A stretch of DNA of 64,000 nucleotides from Halopseudomonas salina (lineage in GTDB: Bacteria > Pseudomonadota > Gammaproteobacteria > Pseudomonadales > Pseudomonadaceae). Shown here piece by piece: positions 9,639-18,278 of this stretch. The stretch lies in the NCBI RefSeq assembly GCF_008641105.1, contig NZ_VTTI01000004.1:309049-373048 (forward strand), in the 5' to 3' direction. Position numbers and translations under genes: made by a program. Position 1 is the stretch's first letter. Every line of letters begins with the position of its first letter. The notes beneath the pieces are model-generated. The model saw nothing but the letters and a program-made list of their open reading frames with translations. It had not been told where the DNA came from and ran no database searches.

Positions 9639-10334
9639 TCAGACTGCGCTATCGGGCAAGGCCCAGTCAATCGGCTTGCGCCCGTGCAATTGAAGATAGT
9701 CATTTGCGGCTGAAAAATGGCCGTTACCGAGAAAGCCCCGGTGGGCTGACAGAGGGGAAGGGTGAGCCGAGGTAAGAACGCAATGCTTCGAAAGATCAAG
9801 CTGTTCGGCCTTCTGCCGCGCATAGCTGCCCCACAAAATGAAGACCAGATGCTCATGCTGCTGCGCTGCCACCTCGATAATCCGGGTGGTGAATCTCTCC
9901 CAGCCACGCTTGGCATGGGAGCCCGCGTCACCCGCCTCTACTGTTAGCACCGCGTTGAGCAAAAGCACGCCCTGCTCTGCCCAGTGGGTGAGGCATCCAT
10001 GCGCTGGTCTGGGTATATCGAGATCCCTCTCCAGCTCCTTGAAGATATTTTGCAGGGAAGGTGGCGGCCTTATGCCGGGCGGCACAGAGAAAGCGAGCCC
10101 ATGGGCCTGGCCCGGACCGTGGTAAGGATCCTGGCCAAGTATGACCACCTTGACCTGATCCAGCGGGGTACTGTCCAGAGCATTGAAGATCCGGGGACCG
10201 GGAGGATAGATGATTTGGCCGTTTGCTTTCTGCACGCGCAGGAACTCGCGCAGAGTGCGCATGTATTCCTTCCCGAACTCATCAGCCAGAGCGGCTTTCC
10301 AGCCTGACTCCAGCTTGACCTCGCCCTGTGCCAC
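9639..10334 (-). CDS. ung: Uracil-DNA glycosylase
   Basis: Family 1 uracil-DNA glycosylase that removes uracil from DNA in base-excision repair. 231 aa with the water-activating motif GQDPYH (67-72, Asp69), the uracil-binding blocks, and the C-terminal [13 protein letters not shown] loop with the catalytic histidine. Start is GTG with CGGAG upstream, beginning 3 nt after the stop of the preceding small membrane protein, so the two are probably co-transcribed. Confidence 0.97.
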   Translation of the reverse strand: MAQGEVKLESGWKAALADEFGKEYMRTLREFLRVQKANGQIIYPPGPRIFNALDSTPLDQVKVVILGQDPYHGPGQAHGLAFSVPPGIRPPPSLQNIFKELERDLDIPRPAHGCLTHWAEQGVLLLNAVLTVEAGDAGSHAKRGWERFTTRIIEVAAQQHEHLVFILWGSYARQKAEQLDLSKHCVLTSAHPSPLSAHRGFLGNGHFSAANDYLQLHGRKPIDWALPDSAV

Positions 10335-10337
10335 TGG

Positions 10338-10667
10338 TTACTCCGCTACCGGCACAGACTGGGCGCTGCAGCGCACAACACGCTGACGATCATCAATCAA
10401 CAGCCCGGACAAGCCGTTATGTCGGCTGTCATGCAGAATCAGGATGCCATCGACGCACTCCGCGACCTGATCGGCAGCACGACTACGCATCTGCCCCGCT
10501 TCTGCAGAGCCCACCTTGATCAGACTGAATTCGGCCACGACCATGCCCTGTTCTTCCCGGGAGAAGTTCAGGTAACCATAAAAATACAACACCATAACTG
10601 TGGCAAAGACCGTCGCGAAGGCGGTCAGAATCATTGGTATCTTGTTCATTTCCTTGCTATCACTCAT
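10338..10667 (-). CDS. Small single-pass membrane protein of unknown function
   Basis: I do not recognise this 109-aa protein. One N-terminal transmembrane helix (about residues 9-31) is followed by a soluble domain of about 75 residues with two cysteines (AECVDG and VRCSAQ) that could form a disulfide if the domain is periplasmic. The ATG at 10667 has AAGGA upstream; the frame could start 5 codons earlier at a GTG. It abuts ung (3-nt gap), suggesting co-transcription, but nothing indicates a DNA-repair role. Confidence 0.7.
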   Translation of the reverse strand: MSDSKEMNKIPMILTAFATVFATVMVLYFYGYLNFSREEQGMVVAEFSLIKVGSAEAGQMRSRAADQVAECVDGILILHDSRHNGLSGLLIDDRQRVVRCSAQSVPVAE

Positions 10668-10701
10668 TGGAATTCCTTGCACTCTGGCCCTGTAACAAGA
10701 C

Positions 10702-11988
10702 TCAGAGAATGTTGGCGTAATCGGCCTCGATCCTGTCGAGACTGAGGTTATTCAGAAAGCCGGAAAAACACATCCAGGCACTCAGCGCATTCAGATCGGC
10801 AAAGGGTTCTGGCAAGTAACGCGGCGGCACCACAAGCCCCTCCTCTACCAGTTGGCCCAGGGTGCGCATATCTTCCAACGTGGTCTTGCCACAGAACAAT
10901 AGCGGTATTTGCTGGAGCTTGCCCTTGCGTACCGCGAGCTGAATATAGTTATAGGTCAGGATAAAACCCTTTAGATAGGCCAGATCCTTGGTAAACGGCA
11001 GCCCATTACTGCTGGATCCGCGAAATACCCGACTGGCATTGGTGTAACTGTTTTCACGGGAATATTCCTGCTCCCGGTAAAACTGGAATACATCCATAAA
11101 GTCACCACCACTTTCAGCCAGCTGAATCGCCCGTGTGCGGTCGGTCAGTTTGCGCAAACGCGCCGGATAGGAGGCGAAGGTGATTACCTCCATCAGAATG
11201 GCCAGGCCCTCCTGGGTCACGGTCGACGACGGCGGCCCCTTGGCCAGGAAGGTACAGATCGGCTGGTGCTGGCCGTTAAGACTGGTCGCTACATGCACCA
11301 TGCCCTCGTGCACGGCGAGGATTTTCAAATCACGCTGATTGAATTTGGCGTCACTGCGGATCTTGATATAGTCCGCGCCAGCAGCCGCGTCAGCGACGAT
11401 GCCGTCGGATTCGAATACGCGCACGGCCTGATCGTCCGGAAAGGCTTCATTCATCCGCGCCTGCAAAATGTCCACCGCTTCGGGCGCAGCGATGGTCTTG
11501 GGCTCACTGAGCAATTCGGTCTTGCCGATATTGGCCAATGACTCGCTGAGCATGATGCCCAGATCGGTCAGGGTCGGGTCGCCAGCGTGGAAGGCGTCGG
11601 AGGCAGAACCATACAATTCCTGGGATATAAGCCCCATATCAGGGGTGCCGCGCGCCTCGAGCATGCGGATCACCATGCGGTATTCCTTGCACATGCGCCG
11701 CATGATCTGGCCTACCGGGTTGAAGGTGCCCAGCTGACGGGTGATGTCGCGTTCGATATCCTGCAGCACCTGGCGACGCTCTGCCGGGTCAAAGCCCAGC
11801 GGGCGCTTGGCGTAGTAATCAGGGCCCACATCGGGAATGCTCTTGCAGCGTTTGCGAAAGAACTCCTCACGCAGACTGTCATCCCACTTGATCGCATCCA
11901 GAATCCGGATCGGCGCCTGCGCCTCGACAATGCGGTCGGACAGACTGCGAATTACCAACTGGTACTGCTCGCTCTGTTTTACCGTCAT
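10702..11988 (-). CDS. DUF1704 / QEGLA-motif putative metallohydrolase
   Basis: 428-aa protein of the DUF1704 family, often labelled flavohemoglobin-expression-modulating QEGLA protein. The naming QEGLA motif is at 259-263. About 30 residues earlier lies a zinc-peptidase-like HExxxH (HEGMVH, His227-Glu228-His232). The same two motifs occur in the animal relatives of this family (KIAA0895/MATCAP), which are tubulin tyrosine carboxypeptidases, so a metallopeptidase-type activity is likely; the bacterial substrate is unknown. The ATG at 11988 follows AGGA; an upstream extension to 12075 runs towards the repeat region and is not believed. Confidence 0.88.
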   Translation of the reverse strand: MTVKQSEQYQLVIRSLSDRIVEAQAPIRILDAIKWDDSLREEFFRKRCKSIPDVGPDYYAKRPLGFDPAERRQVLQDIERDITRQLGTFNPVGQIMRRMCKEYRMVIRMLEARGTPDMGLISQELYGSASDAFHAGDPTLTDLGIMLSESLANIGKTELLSEPKTIAAPEAVDILQARMNEAFPDDQAVRVFESDGIVADAAAGADYIKIRSDAKFNQRDLKILAVHEGMVHVATSLNGQHQPICTFLAKGPPSSTVTQEGLAILMEVITFASYPARLRKLTDRTRAIQLAESGGDFMDVFQFYREQEYSRENSYTNASRVFRGSSSNGLPFTKDLAYLKGFILTYNYIQLAVRKGKLQQIPLLFCGKTTLEDMRTLGQLVEEGLVVPPRYLPEPFADLNALSAWMCFSGFLNNLSLDRIEADYANIL

Positions 11989-12051
11989 GGTGTTCCTGCT
12001 TTGGTTTATGCGTGGTCGGGTGATGCTTTTTCGAGCTCGTGCAACGCTTGG

Positions 12052-12149
12052 CCGGGCAACCCTCATGCTGGACACGCCGCAAGTACATCCCTGTAGGCTC
12101 GTCGCTGGCCATCCCTGGCCATCGACGGTCCAGCATGAGGGTTACCCGG
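12052..12149 (+). repeat. 98-nt palindromic element, copy 1
   Basis: Two 22-nt arms (12052-12073 and 12128-12149) are complementary at 21 of 22 positions and enclose a 54-nt core (12074-12127). The core contains its own smaller dyad around CGTCGCTGGCC. The core matches that of copy 2 (in inverse orientation) at 46 of 54 positions, while the arms of the two copies differ apart from the GGAC/GTCC next to the core. It could fold into a long hairpin in DNA or RNA. Confidence 0.85.
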
Positions 12150-12275
12150 CGCCGCGGTAGGGAAAGGAGTGCTTCCGAGAGCGCCTAAACCCCATACCAA
12201 TCCCCACTTTACGTTCCGCGCTGCCTCTTCAATCTCACCGGAAACCTGATCAAACACCCAAGTCTACAAGCGTGT

Positions 12276-12373
12276 CTGGGTGCGGCCGGTGGCGGACCGT
12301 CGCTGGCCAGGGACGGCCAGCGACGAGCCCACATGGATGTGCTCGTAGCGTGTCCGCCACCGGCCGTACCCAG
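12276..12373 (-). repeat. 98-nt palindromic element, copy 2 (inverted)
   Basis: Same architecture as copy 1 read on the other strand: 22-nt arms at 12276-12297 and 12352-12373 (21 of 22 complementary) around a 54-nt core at 12298-12351. Arm sequence is GC-rich and unrelated to copy 1 except the four bases flanking the core. It ends 56 nt from the lysS stop codon, so it could also act in 3'-end formation of lysS. Confidence 0.85.
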
Positions 12374-12429
12374 GCGCGCCAAACACACAATCCCTGAGAT
12401 CAGGTTTCCTTAAACGTTACCAAACGAAC

Positions 12430-13932
<1,503 letters not shown>

Positions 13933-14007
13933 GTTTGCGTATTCCTGGGCGTTACAGTTGTATGGCGTAGATCAGACGTTGTCTTGCATCGGGCGCGGCG
14001 GCGGCGC

Positions 14008-15103
14008 TTAAAGCCCCTGTTTCAGACTGGCTTCGATGAATTCGTCCAAATCCCCGTCAAGTACCGCGTTGCAGTTGCTGTTCTCGATATTGGTCCGCAG
14101 ATCCTTGATCCGGGACTGATCGAGTACATAGGAGCGGATCTGGTGGCCCCAGCCAATATCGGACTTGCTGTCTTCCAGCGCCTGGGCAGCGGCTGTGCGC
14201 TTCATCATTTCCTGCTCGTAGAGTTTGGCGCGCAGCATCTTCATCGCGGTATCGCGGTTGCCATGCTGGGAACGCTGGCTCTGACAGCTGACCACCGTAT
14301 TGGTCGGTACGTGGGTAATGCGCACCGCAGAATCGGTGGTGTTAACGTGCTGGCCACCAGCGCCCTGGGAGCGATAGGTGTCCACGCGCAGATCGGCGGG
14401 ATTGATATCGATCTCGATATCGTCGTCAATCTCCGGGGAGACAAATACCGCGGAGAAGGAAGTATGCCGTCTGTTGCCCGAGTCATAGGGGCTCTTGCGC
14501 ACCAGGCGATGCACACCGATCTCGGTGCGCAGCCAGCCAAAGGCGTATTCACCCTTGATATAGACGGTAGCGCTCTTGATACCGGCAACTTCACCTTCGG
14601 AGAGTTCGACAATCTCGGTTTCGAAGCCGCGCTGATCGGCCCAGCGCAGGTACATGCGCAGCAACATGTTGGCCCAATCCTGGGCTTCGGTGCCACCCGA
14701 CCCGGCCTGGATATCCAGATAGCAATTGGTTGGATCCATCTCGCCACTGAACATGCGGCGGAATTCGAGCTTCTCCAGACTCTTCTGCAGTCTATCAAGC
14801 TCGGTCACCACATCGGCGACTGCGCCTTCGTCCTCTTCTTCGGCTGCCATTTCCAGCAATTCCGAAGCATCGTTCAGACCGGCATGCATCTCGTCCAGGG
14901 TTTCCACGATCTGCGCCAGCTGCGCGCGCTCGCGTCCCAGGTTCTGGGCCCGCTCGGGGTCGTTCCAGACGCTGGGGTCTTCCATTTCGCGTTCGACTTC
15001 GGTCAGACGATCATGTTTATGATCGTAGTCAAAGATACCCCCTGATGGACTCAGAGCGGCCACGCAGATCTTTGATGGTGTTAAGAATCGGATTGATTTC
15101 CAT
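14008..15103 (-). CDS. prfB: Peptide chain release factor 2, with programmed +1 frameshift
   Basis: RF2 terminates translation at UGA and UAA. The gene is read as 24 codons from the ATG at 15103 (beginning MEINPILN), an in-frame UGA at 15029-15031, then a +1 shift into the frame continuing DYDHKHDRL to 14008: 364 aa in total, matching the family. The catalytic GGQ lies in QGAGGQHVN. The stop-recognition tripeptide, normally SPF, reads SPY here ([12 protein letters not shown]). Upstream of lysS in the conserved operon. A frame-naive reading would start at 15111 in the wrong phase. Confidence 0.96.
15028..15043 (-). promoter_or_regulatory. prfB autoregulatory frameshift site
   Basis: Minus strand reads AGGGGGTATCTTTGAC: an internal Shine-Dalgarno (AGGGGG), the slippery CTT codon, the UGA stop and a following C. 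This is the classic RF2 feedback signal: low RF2 lets the ribosome pause at UGA and slip +1 to make more RF2. Confidence 0.95.
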
Positions 15104-15226
15104 GGTGACAAATCCCGTCAGGCAAAAGCCGCCACTATAGCCGATTTCGGGCTCCACGTGCAGTACTCAAGGGTTTGTAGAGCAGACTGCAGTGGCGCCC
15201 GAGGGAGCCACCAACCCAGCCCTTTC

Positions 15227-15637
15227 TCAGTGGGGCAACACCCGGACGAATACAATAGTGCCTATGCCCCAGAATGCATTTAGTATGAAGCCTATGATGA
15301 AACGGCCTGGTAGCTGGGCCATATCAAAACCGTACCCCTTGAGCGGAAATACAACGATAAGCGCGACCAGGGTCAGCGCGATACCACCGAACAAAGCGGC
15401 CTTGAGCCAGATCAGAGCATGGCCGATTTTGTCCAGCACTGCGATCATGACCAACGCCCAGAGCCCACCCCAGAAACTCGCTGATATGACTGAGGGAATC
15501 CCCAGCGGGGCAGTGGGTTGCAGCGAGTAAGGTGCGAAAGGCACCACACCCGCCGAGTGCAGAAGCCCCAGTGCCGCCTGATGAAAGCACAGAACAGCCA
15601 GGAAACCGGCGACGAAAACGAATATCCAGCGTTGCAT
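15227..15637 (-). CDS. Putative four-helix membrane protein, unknown function
   Basis: 136-aa very hydrophobic protein with about four transmembrane segments (roughly 5-25, 48-68, 75-97 and 108-130). I do not recognise a named family with certainty; small proteins of this kind are widespread in pseudomonads as uncharacterised membrane proteins. The ATG at 15637 is preceded by AAAGAGGT at good spacing; a GTG two codons earlier is also possible. It lies alone between prfB and the phosphoketolase-like gene. Confidence 0.75.
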   Translation of the reverse strand: MQRWIFVFVAGFLAVLCFHQAALGLLHSAGVVPFAPYSLQPTAPLGIPSVISASFWGGLWALVMIAVLDKIGHALIWLKAALFGGIALTLVALIVVFPLKGYGFDMAQLPGRFIIGFILNAFWGIGTIVFVRVLPH

Positions 15638-15816
15638 GGTCACACCTCTTTATTATTTTGAGCTACGACTATAGCAGGCTCGAAGCACTGCGCCATGGCC
15701 CTGCAAAGCGGTGAAACCAAAGGGATGCAAATGGCCTTGACGCAGATCAGTTAGCTCCACTGTGCTACGGCCTAGACTGAACCGATCAGGTCACTTATTT
15801 GCAACGGAGTCATACC

Positions 15817-18228
15817 GTGAGCCAGCTACTGCCAGACCAGAACACGCTTGATGAACACGCAGATCAATGCCCGGCCTTTGCCCGCTGGCGCGCCGGCCAT
15901 GGCGTCATTGTGCATACCCCGGAAACCCAGGCAGCTGTTTATCGCCTGGCTCACCTGTTACAGCAAAAAGGTCAGCACGCTGATCCCGACGGCGTATACA
16001 ACCAGCTTATCGCACTCGACCATCTAACCAGCGCCGGCATGTGGCTGGTGGTGCACATGACCTACGCCAAGCGCTGCCAGACAGACGGCACGCCGTTGGC
16101 AGCAGAGGATTTCAAGTCCAGACCCGAGGGTCATACCGGAGGCGCCCTGAACATGGTGCCCGCCTATGCGGCCTATCTGGCACTGGATAGCCTGACGGGA
16201 CGCACGCGCAGCTGGCTGATGGGGCAAGGGCATTGCGTGGCAGCGATTGACGCCGTCAACGTTCTGATCGGCAATGTGCACCCCGAGCAGGCCGCACGCT
16301 ACGCCGGCAATGCAGGGCTTAACCAGCTGTTAAAGGATTTTTATGGCTATGCGCAGATGCCCAATGGGCGCCCTGCAGCTCCCTTGGGTAGTCATGTCAA
16401 CGCCTTTACCGCAGGCGGCGTGATTGAGGGTGGCTATTTGGGCTTTGCCGAATTGCAATATGCGCACATGCCTCTACCGGGCGAAACGCTGGTGGCCTTT
16501 CTATCCGACGGCGCCGCAGAAGAGCAACGTGGCAGCGACTGGATTCCACGTTGGTGGCGGGCTGAAGACTGTGGCGTAGCCCTGCCGGTAATGATCGCCA
16601 ATGGCCGGCGCATTGAGCAACGCACCGAGTTGGGCACCGAGAAGGGCCTGGATGCCTTTGCCAAACATCTTCGCGCCTGCGGCTTTGATCCGATGCGCAT
16701 CGACGGCCGTGATCCCGCAGCCATAGTCTGCGCCCTGCACGAGATGGAGCAGCGCCTGGAACGCCGCGTGGAGGAATACCATGCCGGACTGTTGCAGTAT
16801 CCCCTGCCGATCCCCTATGCCATCGCCGAGACGGTCAAGGGATTCGGCTTTTATGGCGCCGGCAAGAACGCCGCGCACAACCTGCCCCTGCCAGGCAATC
16901 CACGGCACGATCAAGCCGCACGGGACCTGTTCAACCAGCACGCCGGGTTGCTCTGGGTAAGCCCCTTGGATCTGCAGCAGGCACGCGAGCAACTCAACCG
17001 GCATGATGCCGATAAACGTCCGCGCGAGCGCGACCATTCCCTCGCGAAGCGCAACCCGGCAGAGCCGATCATTCCTCCACTGGAATGGAGCCAGGATACG
17101 GTGTCACCCATGCGCGCAGTAGATCGTTTTTTCACCTCACTGGTCGAAGCCAACCCCGAACTGCGCGCCCGCGTAGGCAACCCGGACGAACTGGCCAGCA
17201 ACCGTCTGAGCGGCGTCCTCAAGGCGCTCAAGCACCGCGTGCTGGAACCGGAAAGCGAGCTCGAAGCGATTGATGGCAGAGTGATTACCGCTTTGAATGA
17301 AGAGGCCGTGGTCTCCGCCTGCCTGGCCAACAAGGGAGGACTGAACCTGGTTGCCAGTTACGAGGCCTTTTGCGTAAAAATGCTTGGGGCCGTGCGTCAG
17401 GAGCTGATTTTCGCCCGCCATCAGAAAGAAGTGGGCAGGCCCGCCCAATGGTTGGGATTTCCGCTGATTGCCACCTCACACACCTGGGAAAACGGCAAGA
17501 ACGAGCAGTCGCACCAGGACACCACCTTTTGCGAAAGCCTGCTGGCCGAGATGCACGATGTAATGCGAGTTCTGTTTCCTGCGGACTACAACAGCATCCT
17601 CGCCCTGTTGCCGGGCATCTGGCAAAACCGCGGACAGCTCAGCTGCATGGTCATCCCCAAGGGAGAGTGTCCTGTATGGATGAGCCCGCAGCAAGCCCAC
17701 CAACTGGCAGACCAAGGTGCCATTGTGCTTAATGAACATCGGGGCAAAGGCGAACCTTTACTGTTGATCGCCAATGGCGCATACCAGCTCGGTGAAATGC
17801 TCCGCGCCGCACAGCGACTGACCGAGCATGACCAGTCTTGGCGATTGGTGTATCTGCAGGAGCCGGGACGATTTACCACCCCCCGGGACACTCACGAGGC
17901 CGCATGCAGCGCCAGTGCCCAGGAAATAGAAACGCTGTTTCCTGCCAGCATGACCCGGCGCGTGATGCTCACTCATATGCGCCCCGAGGTGATGCGTGGC
18001 CATCTGCACAGCCTGTTCCCGGTTCCGGCACGCAGTCAGGTGCTGGGGTATATCAACCAGGGCGGAACATTCGATCATACCGGCATGCTGTTCACCAACC
18101 GTTGCACCTGGGCCCACGTAATTGGGGCCGCCGCGCGCACGGCGCCAGAGGCCGACTCACAATATTGGCTGGATGAGCAGGAGTGGGCCGCTATAAGCGG
18201 TTGCGGCAACCCGGCAATATTACGCTGA
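15817..18228 (+). CDS. Divergent phosphoketolase-family (XFP-like) ThDP enzyme
   Basis: 803-aa protein resembling phosphoketolases, which cleave xylulose-5-P or fructose-6-P with phosphate to acetyl-P. Retained features are His139 in GQGHC, an SDG (230-232) 30 residues before Asn262 as in the ThDP motif GDG-x(25-30)-N, and a SHQD block around His566. Several canonical blocks are altered: GPGHGGPA reads GQGHCVAA and the ThDP GDG reads SDG. The chemistry may therefore differ; similar proteins are sometimes annotated as xylulose-5-phosphate 3-epimerase. GTG at 15817 with CGGAG upstream is preferred over a TTG six codons earlier. A hairpin terminator follows. Confidence 0.85.
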   Translation: MSQLLPDQNTLDEHADQCPAFARWRAGHGVIVHTPETQAAVYRLAHLLQQKGQHADPDGVYNQLIALDHLTSAGMWLVVHMTYAKRCQTDGTPLAAEDFKSRPEGHTGGALNMVPAYAAYLALDSLTGRTRSWLMGQGHCVAAIDAVNVLIGNVHPEQAARYAGNAGLNQLLKDFYGYAQMPNGRPAAPLGSHVNAFTAGGVIEGGYLGFAELQYAHMPLPGETLVAFLSDGAAEEQRGSDWIPRWWRAEDCGVALPVMIANGRRIEQRTELGTEKGLDAFAKHLRACGFDPMRIDGRDPAAIVCALHEMEQRLERRVEEYHAGLLQYPLPIPYAIAETVKGFGFYGAGKNAAHNLPLPGNPRHDQAARDLFNQHAGLLWVSPLDLQQAREQLNRHDADKRPRERDHSLAKRNPAEPIIPPLEWSQDTVSPMRAVDRFFTSLVEANPELRARVGNPDELASNRLSGVLKALKHRVLEPESELEAIDGRVITALNEEAVVSACLANKGGLNLVASYEAFCVKMLGAVRQELIFARHQKEVGRPAQWLGFPLIATSHTWENGKNEQSHQDTTFCESLLAEMHDVMRVLFPADYNSILALLPGIWQNRGQLSCMVIPKGECPVWMSPQQAHQLADQGAIVLNEHRGKGEPLLLIANGAYQLGEMLRAAQRLTEHDQSWRLVYLQEPGRFTTPRDTHEAACSASAQEIETLFPASMTRRVMLTHMRPEVMRGHLHSLFPVPARSQVLGYINQGGTFDHTGMLFTNRCTWAHVIGAAARTAPEADSQYWLDEQEWAAISGCGNPAILR

Positions 18229-18233
18229 AAAGC

Positions 18234-18266
18234 GCGGGCCCTGATTGATGGGCCCGCAACTTTTCT
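18234..18266 (+). terminator. Terminator after the phosphoketolase-like gene
   Basis: A perfect 8-bp stem (GCGGGCCC at 18234-18241 with GGGCCCGC at 18250-18257) with an 8-nt loop is followed by AACTTTTCTT. It starts 5 nt after the stop codon, between two convergent genes. Confidence 0.75.
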
Positions 18267-18278
18267 TCAAGAGTTGGA

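Larger units (their letters stand above)
11989..12429. other. 441-bp gene-free region with two palindromic elements
   Basis: Between the DUF1704 gene and lysS no open frame looks real. The stretch is dominated by two related 98-nt inverted-repeat elements in opposite orientation (listed separately) separated by about 126 nt without recognisable features. Promoters for the DUF1704 gene must lie here or within the repeats. Confidence 0.7.

Noticed and set aside
9608..9931. N-terminal extension of the enoyl-CoA hydratase frame
   Set aside because: Overlaps ung; the ATG at 9607 has a GGAGG site and the family length.
12052..12373. Reading the palindromic elements as a CRISPR array or insertion sequence
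   Set aside because: Only two copies, no unique spacers of constant length, no transposase or target-site duplication visible.
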